This document shows positions 45,306 through 53,643 of a stretch of DNA of 64,000 bases, piece by piece (the stretch's first letter is position 1; each line of letters begins with the position of its first letter). The stretch is from Duganella sp. BJB476. Its GTDB lineage: Bacteria > Pseudomonadota > Gammaproteobacteria > Burkholderiales > Burkholderiaceae_D. The DNA is taken from contig NZ_QVIO01000013.1 in the NCBI RefSeq assembly GCF_003416895.1, positions 43,252 through 107,251 on the forward strand, given 5' to 3'. The notes below the pieces were generated by a model. It saw nothing but the letters and a program-made list of their open reading frames with translations, had not been told where the DNA came from and did no database searches. The position numbers were made by a program, and so were the translations under genes.

Positions 45306-45317
45306 GCCGACTATAAT
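45306..45317 (+). promoter_or_regulatory. -10 element GCCGACTATAAT before the S41 peptidase
   Basis: A consensus TATAAT ends only 8 nt before the ATG at 45326, which predicts a leaderless or near-leaderless mRNA. The same 12-mer recurs before the next gene (46899-46910). Confidence 0.5.
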
Positions 45318-45325
45318 CTGCGGCG

Positions 45326-46876
45326 ATGAAACTGACCAAGACACTCGCTTCCTGCTCCGCCGTGCTGGCGCTGTTGACCGCTTGCGGCGGCGACAGCGCC
45401 CCTATGCCAACGCCGGTGCCGCCGCCGGACCCCACCCCAACACCAACACCAACGCCCACGCCGCCGCCGGTGTATGCGGACGCCAAGCCGGGCACCTCGG
45501 CCGTGTTGTGGAACCGCTGCGAGGTCATGCACCCCGGCCACCTGCAGAACGAGCAGGGCACGCAGGCCGACGAGAAGGGCTTCGTGCGCGCCGTCACCGA
45601 CGAAGTCTACTTGTGGAACAAGGAAGTGCCGGCGCTGAACGCCACCGAATACCCGACCACGGTCGCGTATTTCGACGCCCTGAAGACGCCGCTGCTGACC
45701 GCTTCCGGCCGCCCGAAAGACCGCTTCCACTTCAGCTATCCCAACGAAACCTGGGAGGCGCTCTCCAAGGGCGTGGAACTGGGATATGGCGTGACCTGGG
45801 CCGCGGGCGCCAACAAGGTGCCGCGTACCTGGGGCGTGGCCATCGTCGATGCGGGATCGGCTGCCGCGGCGGCCGGCGTGCGTCGTGGCGATGTGCTGAT
45901 CATGGTCGACGGCGTCGACTTCATCAACCGCTATGAAACGTCGGTGGTGGCGGCGTTCAACGCGGCGCTGTATCCCGCCAAGGTGGGCGAGCGCCATACG
46001 CTGACGCTGTGGCGCGACGGCGGCTCCTTCGACGTCACGCTGGCGGCGGGCGAGGTGTCGGTGGCGGCGGTGCAGAATACGCGCGTCATCGATACGCCGT
46101 CCGGCAAGGTCGGCTACCTGACCTTCAACAGCCACACCGCGCCGGCGGAGAAGCAGCTGTACGACGCCGTCAGCACGCTCAAGACGGCGGGCGTGGGCGA
46201 CCTGGTGCTGGACATGCGCTACAACGGCGGCGGCCAGTTGACCACCGCCAGCGAGCTGGCCTACATGATCGCCGGGCCGGCCGCCACCAACGGCCTGACC
46301 TTCATGAAGTACACCACCAACGGGCGCCTGAATCCGGGGCGGCCCACGCCGTTCATCGCCAGGTCGCAGGATTCGTATGTCGCCCAGCCGCTGCCCTTCG
46401 GCACGCCGCTGCCGCACCTGGACCTCAAGCGCGTCACCATCCTGACCAGTCCCGGCACCTGTTCGGCCAGCGAGGCGCTGATCAACGGCCTGCGCGGCAT
46501 CGATATCGACGTCACGCTGGTCGGCGGCCAGACCTGCGGCAAGCCATACGCCTTCGTTCCGCTGCCGAACTGCGGCACGACCTACTTCATCGTGCAGTAC
46601 CAGGGCGCCAACCAGAAAGGGCAGTCCGACTTCGAGGAGGGCTTCGTGCCGACCTGCAAGGCCGCCGACGATCTGGGGCACGCGCTGGGCGATCCGGCCG
46701 AAGCCATGCTGGCGCAGGCGTTGCGCCTGCAGGCCGGCCAGGCCTGCGCCACGCCGGCGGCGGCCACCGCGCTGCGGCAGGGCGGCAGCACCGCGCGCGC
46801 GCCTGCGCCTGCGCGGCCGGAGGTGATGACACGCTTGCCGCTGAAGGAAATCGCCATCGTACCGGCCGACAGATAG
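45326..46876 (+). CDS. S41-family C-terminal processing peptidase, lipoprotein
   Basis: The 516-aa exported serine protease of the tail-specific (CtpA-like) family has lipobox LTAC (Cys20), a Pro-Thr repeat linker at about residues 26-49, a PDZ-like domain (WGVAIVDAGSAAAAAGVRRGDVL) and the S41 core with LVLDMRYNGGG and the catalytic Ser in SPGTCSASEA. The usual catalytic Lys lies further on in the VGGQTCGKPY region. The substrate is unknown. The gene is preceded by a promoter that leaves almost no leader, and an exported carboxypeptidase follows it. Confidence 0.9.
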   Translation: MKLTKTLASCSAVLALLTACGGDSAPMPTPVPPPDPTPTPTPTPTPPPVYADAKPGTSAVLWNRCEVMHPGHLQNEQGTQADEKGFVRAVTDEVYLWNKEVPALNATEYPTTVAYFDALKTPLLTASGRPKDRFHFSYPNETWEALSKGVELGYGVTWAAGANKVPRTWGVAIVDAGSAAAAAGVRRGDVLIMVDGVDFINRYETSVVAAFNAALYPAKVGERHTLTLWRDGGSFDVTLAAGEVSVAAVQNTRVIDTPSGKVGYLTFNSHTAPAEKQLYDAVSTLKTAGVGDLVLDMRYNGGGQLTTASELAYMIAGPAATNGLTFMKYTTNGRLNPGRPTPFIARSQDSYVAQPLPFGTPLPHLDLKRVTILTSPGTCSASEALINGLRGIDIDVTLVGGQTCGKPYAFVPLPNCGTTYFIVQYQGANQKGQSDFEEGFVPTCKAADDLGHALGDPAEAMLAQALRLQAGQACATPAAATALRQGGSTARAPAPARPEVMTRLPLKEIAIVPADR

Positions 46877-46898
46877 GCGTGGTGCGCCGCTGAGCAAA

Positions 46899-46910
46899 GC
46901 CGACTATAAT
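46899..46910 (+). promoter_or_regulatory. -10 element GCCGACTATAAT before the M14 peptidase
   Basis: This is the same 12-mer as at 45306-45317, here 53 nt before the chosen start codon. It would give a leader of about 47 nt. Confidence 0.5.
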
Positions 46911-46963
46911 TTTCGACACGACCGATGCCTGCCAGCGCATCGGCGCTTTCTGGAGCCTCGCTG

Positions 46964-48733
46964 ATGATACGTCCCGCACTACTGCTCGCCCTTGCCGCCG
47001 CCGCTCCGCTGGCCGGCGCCGCCACCGCTTCCCCGTCGTTGACGACGATTTCGGAACGCTCCGGCTTCCAGAACACCGGCCGCTACGACGAGGTCGTCGA
47101 CCTGTGCGGGCGCTTCCAGAAGACCTATCCGAAACAGCTGCGCTGCTTTGAATTCGGCCGCACGCCGGAAGGCCGTCCGATGCTAGCGCTGGCCGTCTCG
47201 CGCACCGGCGCGCTGACCGCCGAGCAGGCGAAGAAGCGCGGCGTGCCGGTGCTGCTGGTGCAGGGCGGCATCCACGCCGGCGAAATCGACGGCAAGGACG
47301 CCGGCTTCCTGGCGCTGCGCGAGGCGCTGGAGAACCAGGCCGCGCCGGGCGCGCTGGACAAGCAGGTGCTGTTGTTCGTCCCGGTGTTCAACGTCGACGG
47401 CCATGAGCGCTTCGGCAAATGGAACCGTCCGAACCAGCGCGGCCCGGTGGAAATGGGCTGGCGCACCACGGCGCAGAACTACAACCTGAACCGCGACTAC
47501 GTCAAAGCCGACGCGCCGGAAATGCAGGCCATGCTGGCGCTGGTGAACGCCTGGGATCCGCTGGCCTATATCGACCTGCACGTCACCGACGGCGCCAAGT
47601 TCCAGCCCGACGTCTCGATCCAGGTCGAGCCGGTGCACGGCGGCGACGAGGAGCTGAAGCGGGCCGGCCTGGCGCTGCAGACGGCGGTGATGGCCGACCT
47701 GAAGGCGCAGGGCTCCGATCCGAAGCCGTACTACATTTCGTTCGCGGCCGACGACGACCCGAGCTCCGGCTTCGTCGACAGCATGTCGACGGCGCGCTTC
47801 TCGACCGGCTACTTCCCGATGCGTAACCGCTTCGCCATGCTGGTCGAAACCCATTCGTGGAAGGACTACCCGACCCGCGTGCGCATCACCCGCAACACCA
47901 TCGTTTCGCTGCTGTCGCAGGTCGCCGCGCACGGCAAGGAATGGCAGAAGCTGACGCAGGACGCCGACGTGCGCGCCACCGCCATGGCCGGCGCCGATTT
48001 CCCGATCAGCTACCGCACCACCTTCAACGCCAAGACCATCGAGTTCCCCGGCTACGAGTACACGCGCAGCTATTCGGAAGTGTCGGGCGGCCTGATGACG
48101 CATTACGACGAGACCAAGCCGCAGATGTGGACCCTGCCGCTGCGCGACGAAGTGGTGCCGGACCTGAAGATCGCCGCGCCCAAGGGCGGCTACCTGGTGC
48201 CGCTGGCCGATGCGGCCCGCATCGGCGCCAAGCTGAAACAGCACGGCATCGCCTTCAAGGTGGTGGCGTCGGACCTGATGTCGGCCGAAGTGGAGACCTT
48301 CCGCGCGACCAAGACCAAATTCGGCGCGCAGTCGTTCGAGGGCCATCAATCGCTGGCGGTGGAAGGCGACTGGGGGCGCGAGCGCCGCGCCGTGGCGAAG
48401 GGCGCGCTGTTCGTGCCGATCGCGCAGCCGAAGGCGCGCCTGGTGATGACGATGCTGGAGCCGCGCGGCGCCGATTCGCTGCTGGCCTGGGGTGAATTCA
48501 ACAACGCCTTCGAGCGCAAGGAGTACATGGAGGAGTATGTGGCGGAGGACGTGGCGCGCGGCCAGCTGGAAGCCGATCCGGCGCTGCGCGCGGAGTTCCA
48601 GAAAAAGCTCGACAGCGACGCGGAGTTCAACAAGAGCCAGGCCAAGCGGCTGGAGTTCTTCGCGCGCCGCCACGCATCGTGGGATGAGCGCTACAACCTG
48701 TATCCGGTGATGCGCACGGCGCTGAAGTACTAA
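46964..48733 (+). CDS. M14-family zinc carboxypeptidase, exported
   Basis: The 589-aa periplasmic or secreted peptidase has a signal peptide (IRPALLLALAAAAPLAGAATA). The zinc ligands are His104 and Glu107 in HAGE and His206 in YIDLHVTDG; the catalytic Glu is in LVETHSW. The last 200 residues form an additional beta-rich domain. ATG 46964 has TGGAG upstream; an earlier ATG at 46925 would bury the signal peptide. It is convergent with the 109-aa gene, sharing CTAA at the stops. It follows the S41 lipoprotein peptidase and uses the same -10 motif, so joint expression is likely. Confidence 0.9.
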   Translation: MIRPALLLALAAAAPLAGAATASPSLTTISERSGFQNTGRYDEVVDLCGRFQKTYPKQLRCFEFGRTPEGRPMLALAVSRTGALTAEQAKKRGVPVLLVQGGIHAGEIDGKDAGFLALREALENQAAPGALDKQVLLFVPVFNVDGHERFGKWNRPNQRGPVEMGWRTTAQNYNLNRDYVKADAPEMQAMLALVNAWDPLAYIDLHVTDGAKFQPDVSIQVEPVHGGDEELKRAGLALQTAVMADLKAQGSDPKPYYISFAADDDPSSGFVDSMSTARFSTGYFPMRNRFAMLVETHSWKDYPTRVRITRNTIVSLLSQVAAHGKEWQKLTQDADVRATAMAGADFPISYRTTFNAKTIEFPGYEYTRSYSEVSGGLMTHYDETKPQMWTLPLRDEVVPDLKIAAPKGGYLVPLADAARIGAKLKQHGIAFKVVASDLMSAEVETFRATKTKFGAQSFEGHQSLAVEGDWGRERRAVAKGALFVPIAQPKARLVMTMLEPRGADSLLAWGEFNNAFERKEYMEEYVAEDVARGQLEADPALRAEFQKKLDSDAEFNKSQAKRLEFFARRHASWDERYNLYPVMRTALKY

Positions 48734-49059
48734 ACCGCAGGTGTGCCACCGCCGTTGGTCTTGGCGGTGGCTTCTTCCATCTTCTGCTTCAGGATCGCGT
48801 TCACCTTGGCCATGATCGCCGCCTGTTCCTGCGGCGACTTGGCCGCCAGCGACTGCGGCGTCTCGCCCAGGCTTTTCAGGATCATTTCCATCATCCGTCC
48901 GGCCGGCGATTTCTTCATGTAGGTGTCCAGCTCCTGCGCGGCGGTGGGCTGCTTCGCCGCTTCCAGCGCCGCCTTGAAGTCGGCGCCGCCGGCGGGTTTT
49001 TTGTGCGCGGCGAAGGCCGCCGCGCTGGCGTCGCCGAGCGCCTTGGTGTTGATTTTCAT
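48730..49059 (-). CDS. Small Ala/Lys-rich helical protein, function unknown
   Basis: The 109-aa cytoplasmic protein has a basic N-terminus and a predicted helical middle (MMEMILKSLGETPQSLAAKSPQEQAAIMAKVNAILKQKMEEA). No family was recognised with confidence. It lies 82 nt after ttcA on the same strand and overlaps the convergent carboxypeptidase gene by 4 bp. The AGGGAAAACCACG segment before the ATG gives a usable ribosome-binding site. Confidence 0.7.
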   Translation of the reverse strand: MKINTKALGDASAAAFAAHKKPAGGADFKAALEAAKQPTAAQELDTYMKKSPAGRMMEMILKSLGETPQSLAAKSPQEQAAIMAKVNAILKQKMEEATAKTNGGGTPAV

Positions 49060-49141
49060 CGTGGTTTTCCCTGATAGTGGTTATTTGCGCAATATAGCGT
49101 AATTTGCACTAGCAGGGGGAGCGGAGAAGACCGGTGGCCGT

Positions 49142-50065
49142 TCAGCCCTGTTGCAGCGGGATGATGCCGGGCACGGTGGTCGGCGTCGAACACGGCTCTT
49201 CGTCGAAGGCGATGTCGCCCAGCGGATTGGCCTGGCCGTCGGCCTTGATGTCCTTGAAGCCGAACAGGTCGCGGTCCATCAGGTGCGACGGCACCACCGT
49301 CGACAGCGACGAGAAGATGCTCTCCACGCGGCCGGGGAATTTCTTTTCCCATTCGCGCATCAGGCCCTTGATCTGCTTGCGCTGCAGGTTTTCCTGCGAG
49401 CCGCACAGGTCGCACGGGATGATGGGGAAGCCCTTGACCGCGGCATAGCGCTCGCTGTCTTCTTCCTTCACGTACGCCATCGGGCGGATCACCATGTGCT
49501 TGCCATCGTCCGACACCAGCTTGGCCGGCATGCCTTTGATTTTCCCGCCGAAGAACATATTCAGGAAGAAGGTCTCGAGGATGTCGTCGCGGTGGTGGCC
49601 CAGGGCGATCTTGTTGCAGCCCAGTTCATCGGCCACGCGGTACAGGATGCCGCGGCGCAGGCGCGAGCACAGCGAGCAGGTGGTCTTGCCTTCCGGGATC
49701 AGGCGCTTGACGATGCTGTAGGTGTCCTGGTTCTCGATGTGGAACGGGATGCCAAGTTCCTTCAGGTAGGCCGGCAGGATGTGGTCGGGGAAGTTGGGCT
49801 GCTTCTGGTCCAGGTTGACGGCGATGATCTCGAAGTCGATCGGTGCGCGTTCGCGCAGCGTCATCAGGATGTCCAGCAGCGCGTAGCTGTCCTTGCCGCC
49901 GGACAGGCAGACCATGACCTTGTCGCCTTCTTCGATCATGTTGAAATCGCCGATGGCCTGGCCGACCAGGCGGCACAGGCGCTTGTGCAGCTTGTTGTTT
50001 TCCAGCGCGATCTTCTCGGCGGATTTGCCGGTAGATGCCGCTACGTTGTCGAGTACTGCGTTCAT
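49142..50065 (-). CDS. ttcA: tRNA 2-thiocytidine(32) synthetase TtcA
   Basis: TtcA thiolates cytidine 32 of certain tRNAs with an Fe-S cluster and ATP. The 307-aa product has the PP-loop SGGKDS (55-60), CSLCSR with CDLCGSQ (cluster and persulfide Cys) and the GHHRDD motif. ATG 50065 has AAGGA upstream and overlaps the folB stop as ATGA; the open frame above runs through folB. It is translationally coupled with folB. Confidence 0.95.
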   Translation of the reverse strand: MNAVLDNVAASTGKSAEKIALENNKLHKRLCRLVGQAIGDFNMIEEGDKVMVCLSGGKDSYALLDILMTLRERAPIDFEIIAVNLDQKQPNFPDHILPAYLKELGIPFHIENQDTYSIVKRLIPEGKTTCSLCSRLRRGILYRVADELGCNKIALGHHRDDILETFFLNMFFGGKIKGMPAKLVSDDGKHMVIRPMAYVKEEDSERYAAVKGFPIIPCDLCGSQENLQRKQIKGLMREWEKKFPGRVESIFSSLSTVVPSHLMDRDLFGFKDIKADGQANPLGDIAFDEEPCSTPTTVPGIIPLQQG

Positions 50066-50463
50066 ACGGATTCCTTCTTGATCTTGAATACTTCCACGCC
50101 CACGCCTTCGCAGTCCGGATAGACGTCCGGCTTCATGGTCGATACGCGGGCCGCGCGCACGCGCGGGTGTTCCAGCATGGCGCTGACGATGTCGTCGCAC
50201 AGGCTCTCTTGCAGGTGGACGTGGCCGCGCGCCATCAGCTTGGCGATGGAGTCGCGCATGAAGTCGTAGTCCACCACTTCTTCCAGCTGGTCCTTGACCG
50301 GGGTCGAGACGGCCAGCGGGATGTACAGGTCGACGTTGATCAGCAAACGCTGCTCGCCCTTTTTCTCGAACTCATAGACGCCGATGTTGATCAGCACTTC
50401 GTAATTGCGCAGGAACAGGCGGCGGCAGTCGTTCAGTTGCGGGTGGATCAGGGCGGACAGCAT
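50062..50463 (-). CDS. folB: Dihydroneopterin aldolase FolB
   Basis: This 133-aa tunnelling-fold enzyme cleaves dihydroneopterin in folate synthesis. FLRNYEVLINIGVYEFEKKGEQRLLINVDLY is the FolB core, with a catalytic Lys in STMKPDVYPDCEGVGVE. A 15-residue N-terminal extension precedes the usual start. It lies 24 nt after the FolM-like reductase and overlaps ttcA by ATGA. Together with the adjacent pterin-type reductase it suggests a pterin/folate mini-operon. Confidence 0.92.
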   Translation of the reverse strand: MLSALIHPQLNDCRRLFLRNYEVLINIGVYEFEKKGEQRLLINVDLYIPLAVSTPVKDQLEEVVDYDFMRDSIAKLMARGHVHLQESLCDDIVSAMLEHPRVRAARVSTMKPDVYPDCEGVGVEVFKIKKESV

Positions 50464-50487
50464 AGGATTACCTTTTTTCGATTGTAT

Positions 50488-51285
50488 TCATTTAGCCAAA
50501 AACATCACGTCGCGCGGCAGCGGCATCAGGTGCTGGCCGCCGTCGACCAGCAGCGTGGTGCCGGTCAGCGCGCGCGCCGTGGCAGCGTAGACCACGCTGT
50601 CGGCGATATCTTCCGGGGTGCTGGAGCGGCCCAGCGGGGTTTGCCGGTGCGCTTGGGCGAAGCCGGCTTCGGTCTGGTCGCCGGACACCATGGTGATGCC
50701 GGGCGCGATGCCGACCACCCGCACCGCCGGCGCCAGCTGCTGCGCCAGCATCGTGGTGGCGGCATGCAGCGCCGCCTTGGACAGGGTGTACGACAAAAAA
50801 TCAGGATTGAGATTGTACAGTTTTTGGTCGAGCAGGTTGATGACGACCCCTTGCGCATCGCCACCATCGGCTGCCAGGGCCGTGTGCAGCGCCTGCGCCA
50901 GGATCACCGGCGCGGCGACGTTGGCGCGCATGTGGGCGTCCAGGCGGCCGGCGGTGAAGTCGGCGGCGCTGTCGTAGTCGAACAGCGAAGCGTTGTTGAC
51001 CACGCAGCGCACCGCGCCCAGCGCGGCCACCGCCTGCGGCAGCAGCGCGCGCACGGCCGCTTCGTCGGCCAGGTCGCAGGGCAGGGCGACGGCGCGCCGG
51101 CCCAGCGCCTCGATGGCGGCCACCACTTCGCGCGCCTCGGCTTCGGACGCGCGGTAGTGCACCGCCACGTCCCAGCCGGCGCGCGCCAGGCCGAGCGCGA
51201 TGGCGCGGCCGATGCGGCGGCCGGCGCCGGTTACGAGCGCCACGGGCGCGCGCGCGCCGGCTGATCTGTGTTCTGCTGTCGTCAT
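50488..51285 (-). CDS. Short-chain dehydrogenase, FolM/pteridine-reductase-like
   Basis: The 265-aa NADPH-dependent SDR has the nucleotide motif VTGAGRRIGRA, matching the TGX3RXG variant seen in pteridine reductases and FolM, then NNAS, the SYTLSKAAL catalytic Tyr-Lys pair, and PGITMVSGDQTE. Being directly upstream of folB makes dihydromonapterin/dihydrofolate reduction the best guess. ATG 51285 gives the normal start; the frame extends to a TTG at 51303. It is divergent from the methyltransferase gene. Confidence 0.88.
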   Translation of the reverse strand: MTTAEHRSAGARAPVALVTGAGRRIGRAIALGLARAGWDVAVHYRASEAEAREVVAAIEALGRRAVALPCDLADEAAVRALLPQAVAALGAVRCVVNNASLFDYDSAADFTAGRLDAHMRANVAAPVILAQALHTALAADGGDAQGVVINLLDQKLYNLNPDFLSYTLSKAALHAATTMLAQQLAPAVRVVGIAPGITMVSGDQTEAGFAQAHRQTPLGRSSTPEDIADSVVYAATARALTGTTLLVDGGQHLMPLPRDVMFLAK

Positions 51286-51342
51286 GTGCTGTCTGAATGT
51301 CAAAATGGCGGCCCGGCGCGCCGATTCGCTACAATGCCGGTT

Positions 51343-52494
51343 ATGTCCCTACCTGTACCTTCCAGTGACGCGCTGGCCGCGTCCCACGCCCTGTCGCACC
51401 TGATCGCCGCCGAAATCGCGCGCAACGACGGTGCCATCTCCTTCGCCCGCTATATGGAACTGGCCCTGTACGCCCCCGATCTGGGCTACTACAGCGGCGG
51501 CTCCGCCAAACTAGGCAAAGATGGCGATTTTACAACCGCGCCCGAACTCACGCCGCTGTTCGGCGCGGCGGTGGCGCAGGCCGCAGCCGCTATTATCGCC
51601 CAAAGCGCGCCGCAGATCCTCGAATTCGGCGCCGGCACCGGCAAGCTGGCCTTCGACATCCTGACCGAGATGGCCGTCGCCGGGGTGGCGATCGAGCGTT
51701 ATTTCATCGTCGAGCTGTCCGGCGAACTGCGCGCGCGCCAGCAGGAAAAGCTGCGCGACTTCCCCAACGTGCAGTGGCTCGATGAATTCCCCGACGCCTT
51801 CGACGGCGTGGTGGTCGGCAACGAGGTGCTCGACGCGATGCCGGTCCACCTGGTCACCAAGCACCCGCAAGGCTGGCAGGAATTGCAGGTGACGGTGCGC
51901 GACGGCCGCTTCGATTATCTCGAAACGCCGGCCAACGCCGAACTGCAGGCGCAGATCGACCTGCAGATCCAGGAGCACGACAGCCTGCCGGTCGGCTACG
52001 TGACCGAGGTGCACGGCGTGGCCTGCGGCTTCATGGCGACCTTGGCGCGCATGCTGCGCAACGGCCGCGCCAATGCCGCCTTCCTGTTCGACTACGGCTT
52101 CCCGGCGCACGAGTACTACCTGGGCCAGCGCGCCACCGGCACGCTGATGTGCCACTACCGTCACCATTCGCACCCGGACCCGTTCTACTATCCGGGCCTG
52201 CAGGACATCACCGCCCACGTCGATTTCACGGCGATGGCGCTGGCGGCGCAGGAGGCGGGCGCCGAGGTGCTGGCCTACCTGAACCAGGCCGGCTTCCTGA
52301 TCGGCGCCGGCGCCGGCGACTTGCTGCTGCGCACCGATCCGTCCGACGCGGTGCGTTATCTGCCGCAGGCCAAGGCCTTGCAAAAGCTGTTGTCGCCGGC
52401 GGAGATGGGGGAATTGTTCAAGGTGCTGGTGATCGGCAAGAACGTCGTATTGCCGGACGCCATTGCCGCCCAGGACCGCAGCCACCGCCTGTAG
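51343..52494 (+). CDS. MidA/NDUFAF7-family SAM-dependent methyltransferase (DUF185)
   Basis: The 383-aa protein has ISFARYMELALYAPDLGYYSGG, GDFTTAPELTPLFG and the SAM-binding LEFGAGTGKLAFDIL motif, all typical of the DUF185/MidA family. The mitochondrial member methylates an arginine of a complex I subunit; a similar role here is an inference. A TACAAT -10-like hexamer ends 7 nt before the ATG at 51343, so a leaderless message is possible. It is divergent from the FolM-like gene. Confidence 0.93.
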   Translation: MSLPVPSSDALAASHALSHLIAAEIARNDGAISFARYMELALYAPDLGYYSGGSAKLGKDGDFTTAPELTPLFGAAVAQAAAAIIAQSAPQILEFGAGTGKLAFDILTEMAVAGVAIERYFIVELSGELRARQQEKLRDFPNVQWLDEFPDAFDGVVVGNEVLDAMPVHLVTKHPQGWQELQVTVRDGRFDYLETPANAELQAQIDLQIQEHDSLPVGYVTEVHGVACGFMATLARMLRNGRANAAFLFDYGFPAHEYYLGQRATGTLMCHYRHHSHPDPFYYPGLQDITAHVDFTAMALAAQEAGAEVLAYLNQAGFLIGAGAGDLLLRTDPSDAVRYLPQAKALQKLLSPAEMGELFKVLVIGKNVVLPDAIAAQDRSHRL

Positions 52495-52617
52495 ATTAAA
52501 TGTCACAGTGATCAAAACAGCAATGATAAACCTTGCTTGATCGCTGAGCCGCTGAGTCGCGGCGCGCCAGATCGGCTATGATGAATGACGCGCGCTCGCC
52601 GGACAATTATTGGAACG

Positions 52618-53637
52618 ATGGCAAAGATACACACTCACTATGACAACCTGAAAGTGTCGCGCATGGCGCCTCAGGAAGTCATACGTGCCGCCTACAAGGC
52701 GCTCAGTCAAAAATACCACCCGGACAAAAATCCGGGTGATGAGAAGGCTGCGCGCATCATGGCCATCCTCAACAGCGCCTACGACACCTTGTCCGACGCC
52801 CAGCGCCGCAAGGAACACGACGAATGGATCGCAGCCGAGGAGTGGGAAATCGAATGGCTGGAGAGCACCCGCCACGAGGACGGCCACGGCCATCGGAGCG
52901 GCGACAAGCATCGCCACGACGGCCCGGACCGGGCTTGGAGCCCGGAGTCGGTCGACGACGCGCCGCGGCCTCGCCGTCCCGCCGCCTGGAAGTGGTGGGG
53001 CGGGCTGGCGGCCAGCCTGGCGGTGGGCTGGGTGGGCGGCGTGGCCATGGTGTCCGAACCGCAGTTGCTGTCGTCCGCGCTGGCGGCGGCCTGGGGCGGC
53101 AAGACCGACAACGGCGGCGCGCGCGCGCAGGCCCGCGTGGTCGCGCGCGATCCCAAGGCCGAGATGCGCGAAGCATGGGCCAGCACCCAGCCTTATTATC
53201 CGGAAGCGAACAGCAGCCGGCCGGCGCCGATCAAGGTGCAGGCGTTGTCGCAGGTGGTACTGCCGAATACGGCCGCCGATTGCGACAGCGAGACCCAGAC
53301 CCTGGTGGCGCCCAACGGCGAGCCCTGGCCGACGCAGTCCGGCTACATGACCGGCTTCCCGGTCGGTAACCGCGGCGACGACATGCAGCTGATGCTCGAC
53401 AATGCGGGCAACGCCTCGGCGGTGTTCATCAAGATCTACGATACCGAGCGCCGCTCGAACGTGCGCTACGCCTACGTGCAGGCGCACGACAAGCTGGTGG
53501 TCGACAAGCTCTCCAACGGCAAGTACGAGATCCGCTACCAGAACCTGGACGTGGGCGCCAACCAGAGCGGCTGTGCGGCGGCCAGCCGCACGGCGGCGGC
53601 CAGCACGGCCCCGGCCGCGCCGCCGATCAGCAATTAA
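52618..53637 (+). CDS. Membrane-anchored J-domain protein
   Basis: The 339-aa protein has an N-terminal J domain (about residues 6-70, HPDKNPGDEKA with the HPD motif), a His/Arg/Asp-rich linker (about 90-120), one TM helix (WGGLAASLAVGWVGGVAMV, about 125-145) and a C-terminal domain with Cys221-type and DDMQLMLDNAGNASAVFIKIYD features that looks beta-rich. The J domain would recruit DnaK on the cytoplasmic side while the C-terminal part faces the periplasm (topology inferred). ATG 52618 has GGAACG upstream. It is convergent with the MCP gene. Confidence 0.85.
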   Translation: MAKIHTHYDNLKVSRMAPQEVIRAAYKALSQKYHPDKNPGDEKAARIMAILNSAYDTLSDAQRRKEHDEWIAAEEWEIEWLESTRHEDGHGHRSGDKHRHDGPDRAWSPESVDDAPRPRRPAAWKWWGGLAASLAVGWVGGVAMVSEPQLLSSALAAAWGGKTDNGGARAQARVVARDPKAEMREAWASTQPYYPEANSSRPAPIKVQALSQVVLPNTAADCDSETQTLVAPNGEPWPTQSGYMTGFPVGNRGDDMQLMLDNAGNASAVFIKIYDTERRSNVRYAYVQAHDKLVVDKLSNGKYEIRYQNLDVGANQSGCAAASRTAAASTAPAAPPISN

Positions 53638-53643
53638 TCCGCA

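Noticed and set aside
45400..45472. Pro-Thr repeat in the S41 gene as a CRISPR-like or regulatory repeat
   Set aside because: Simple in-frame ACC/CCA codon repeat encoding a flexible linker behind a lipobox.
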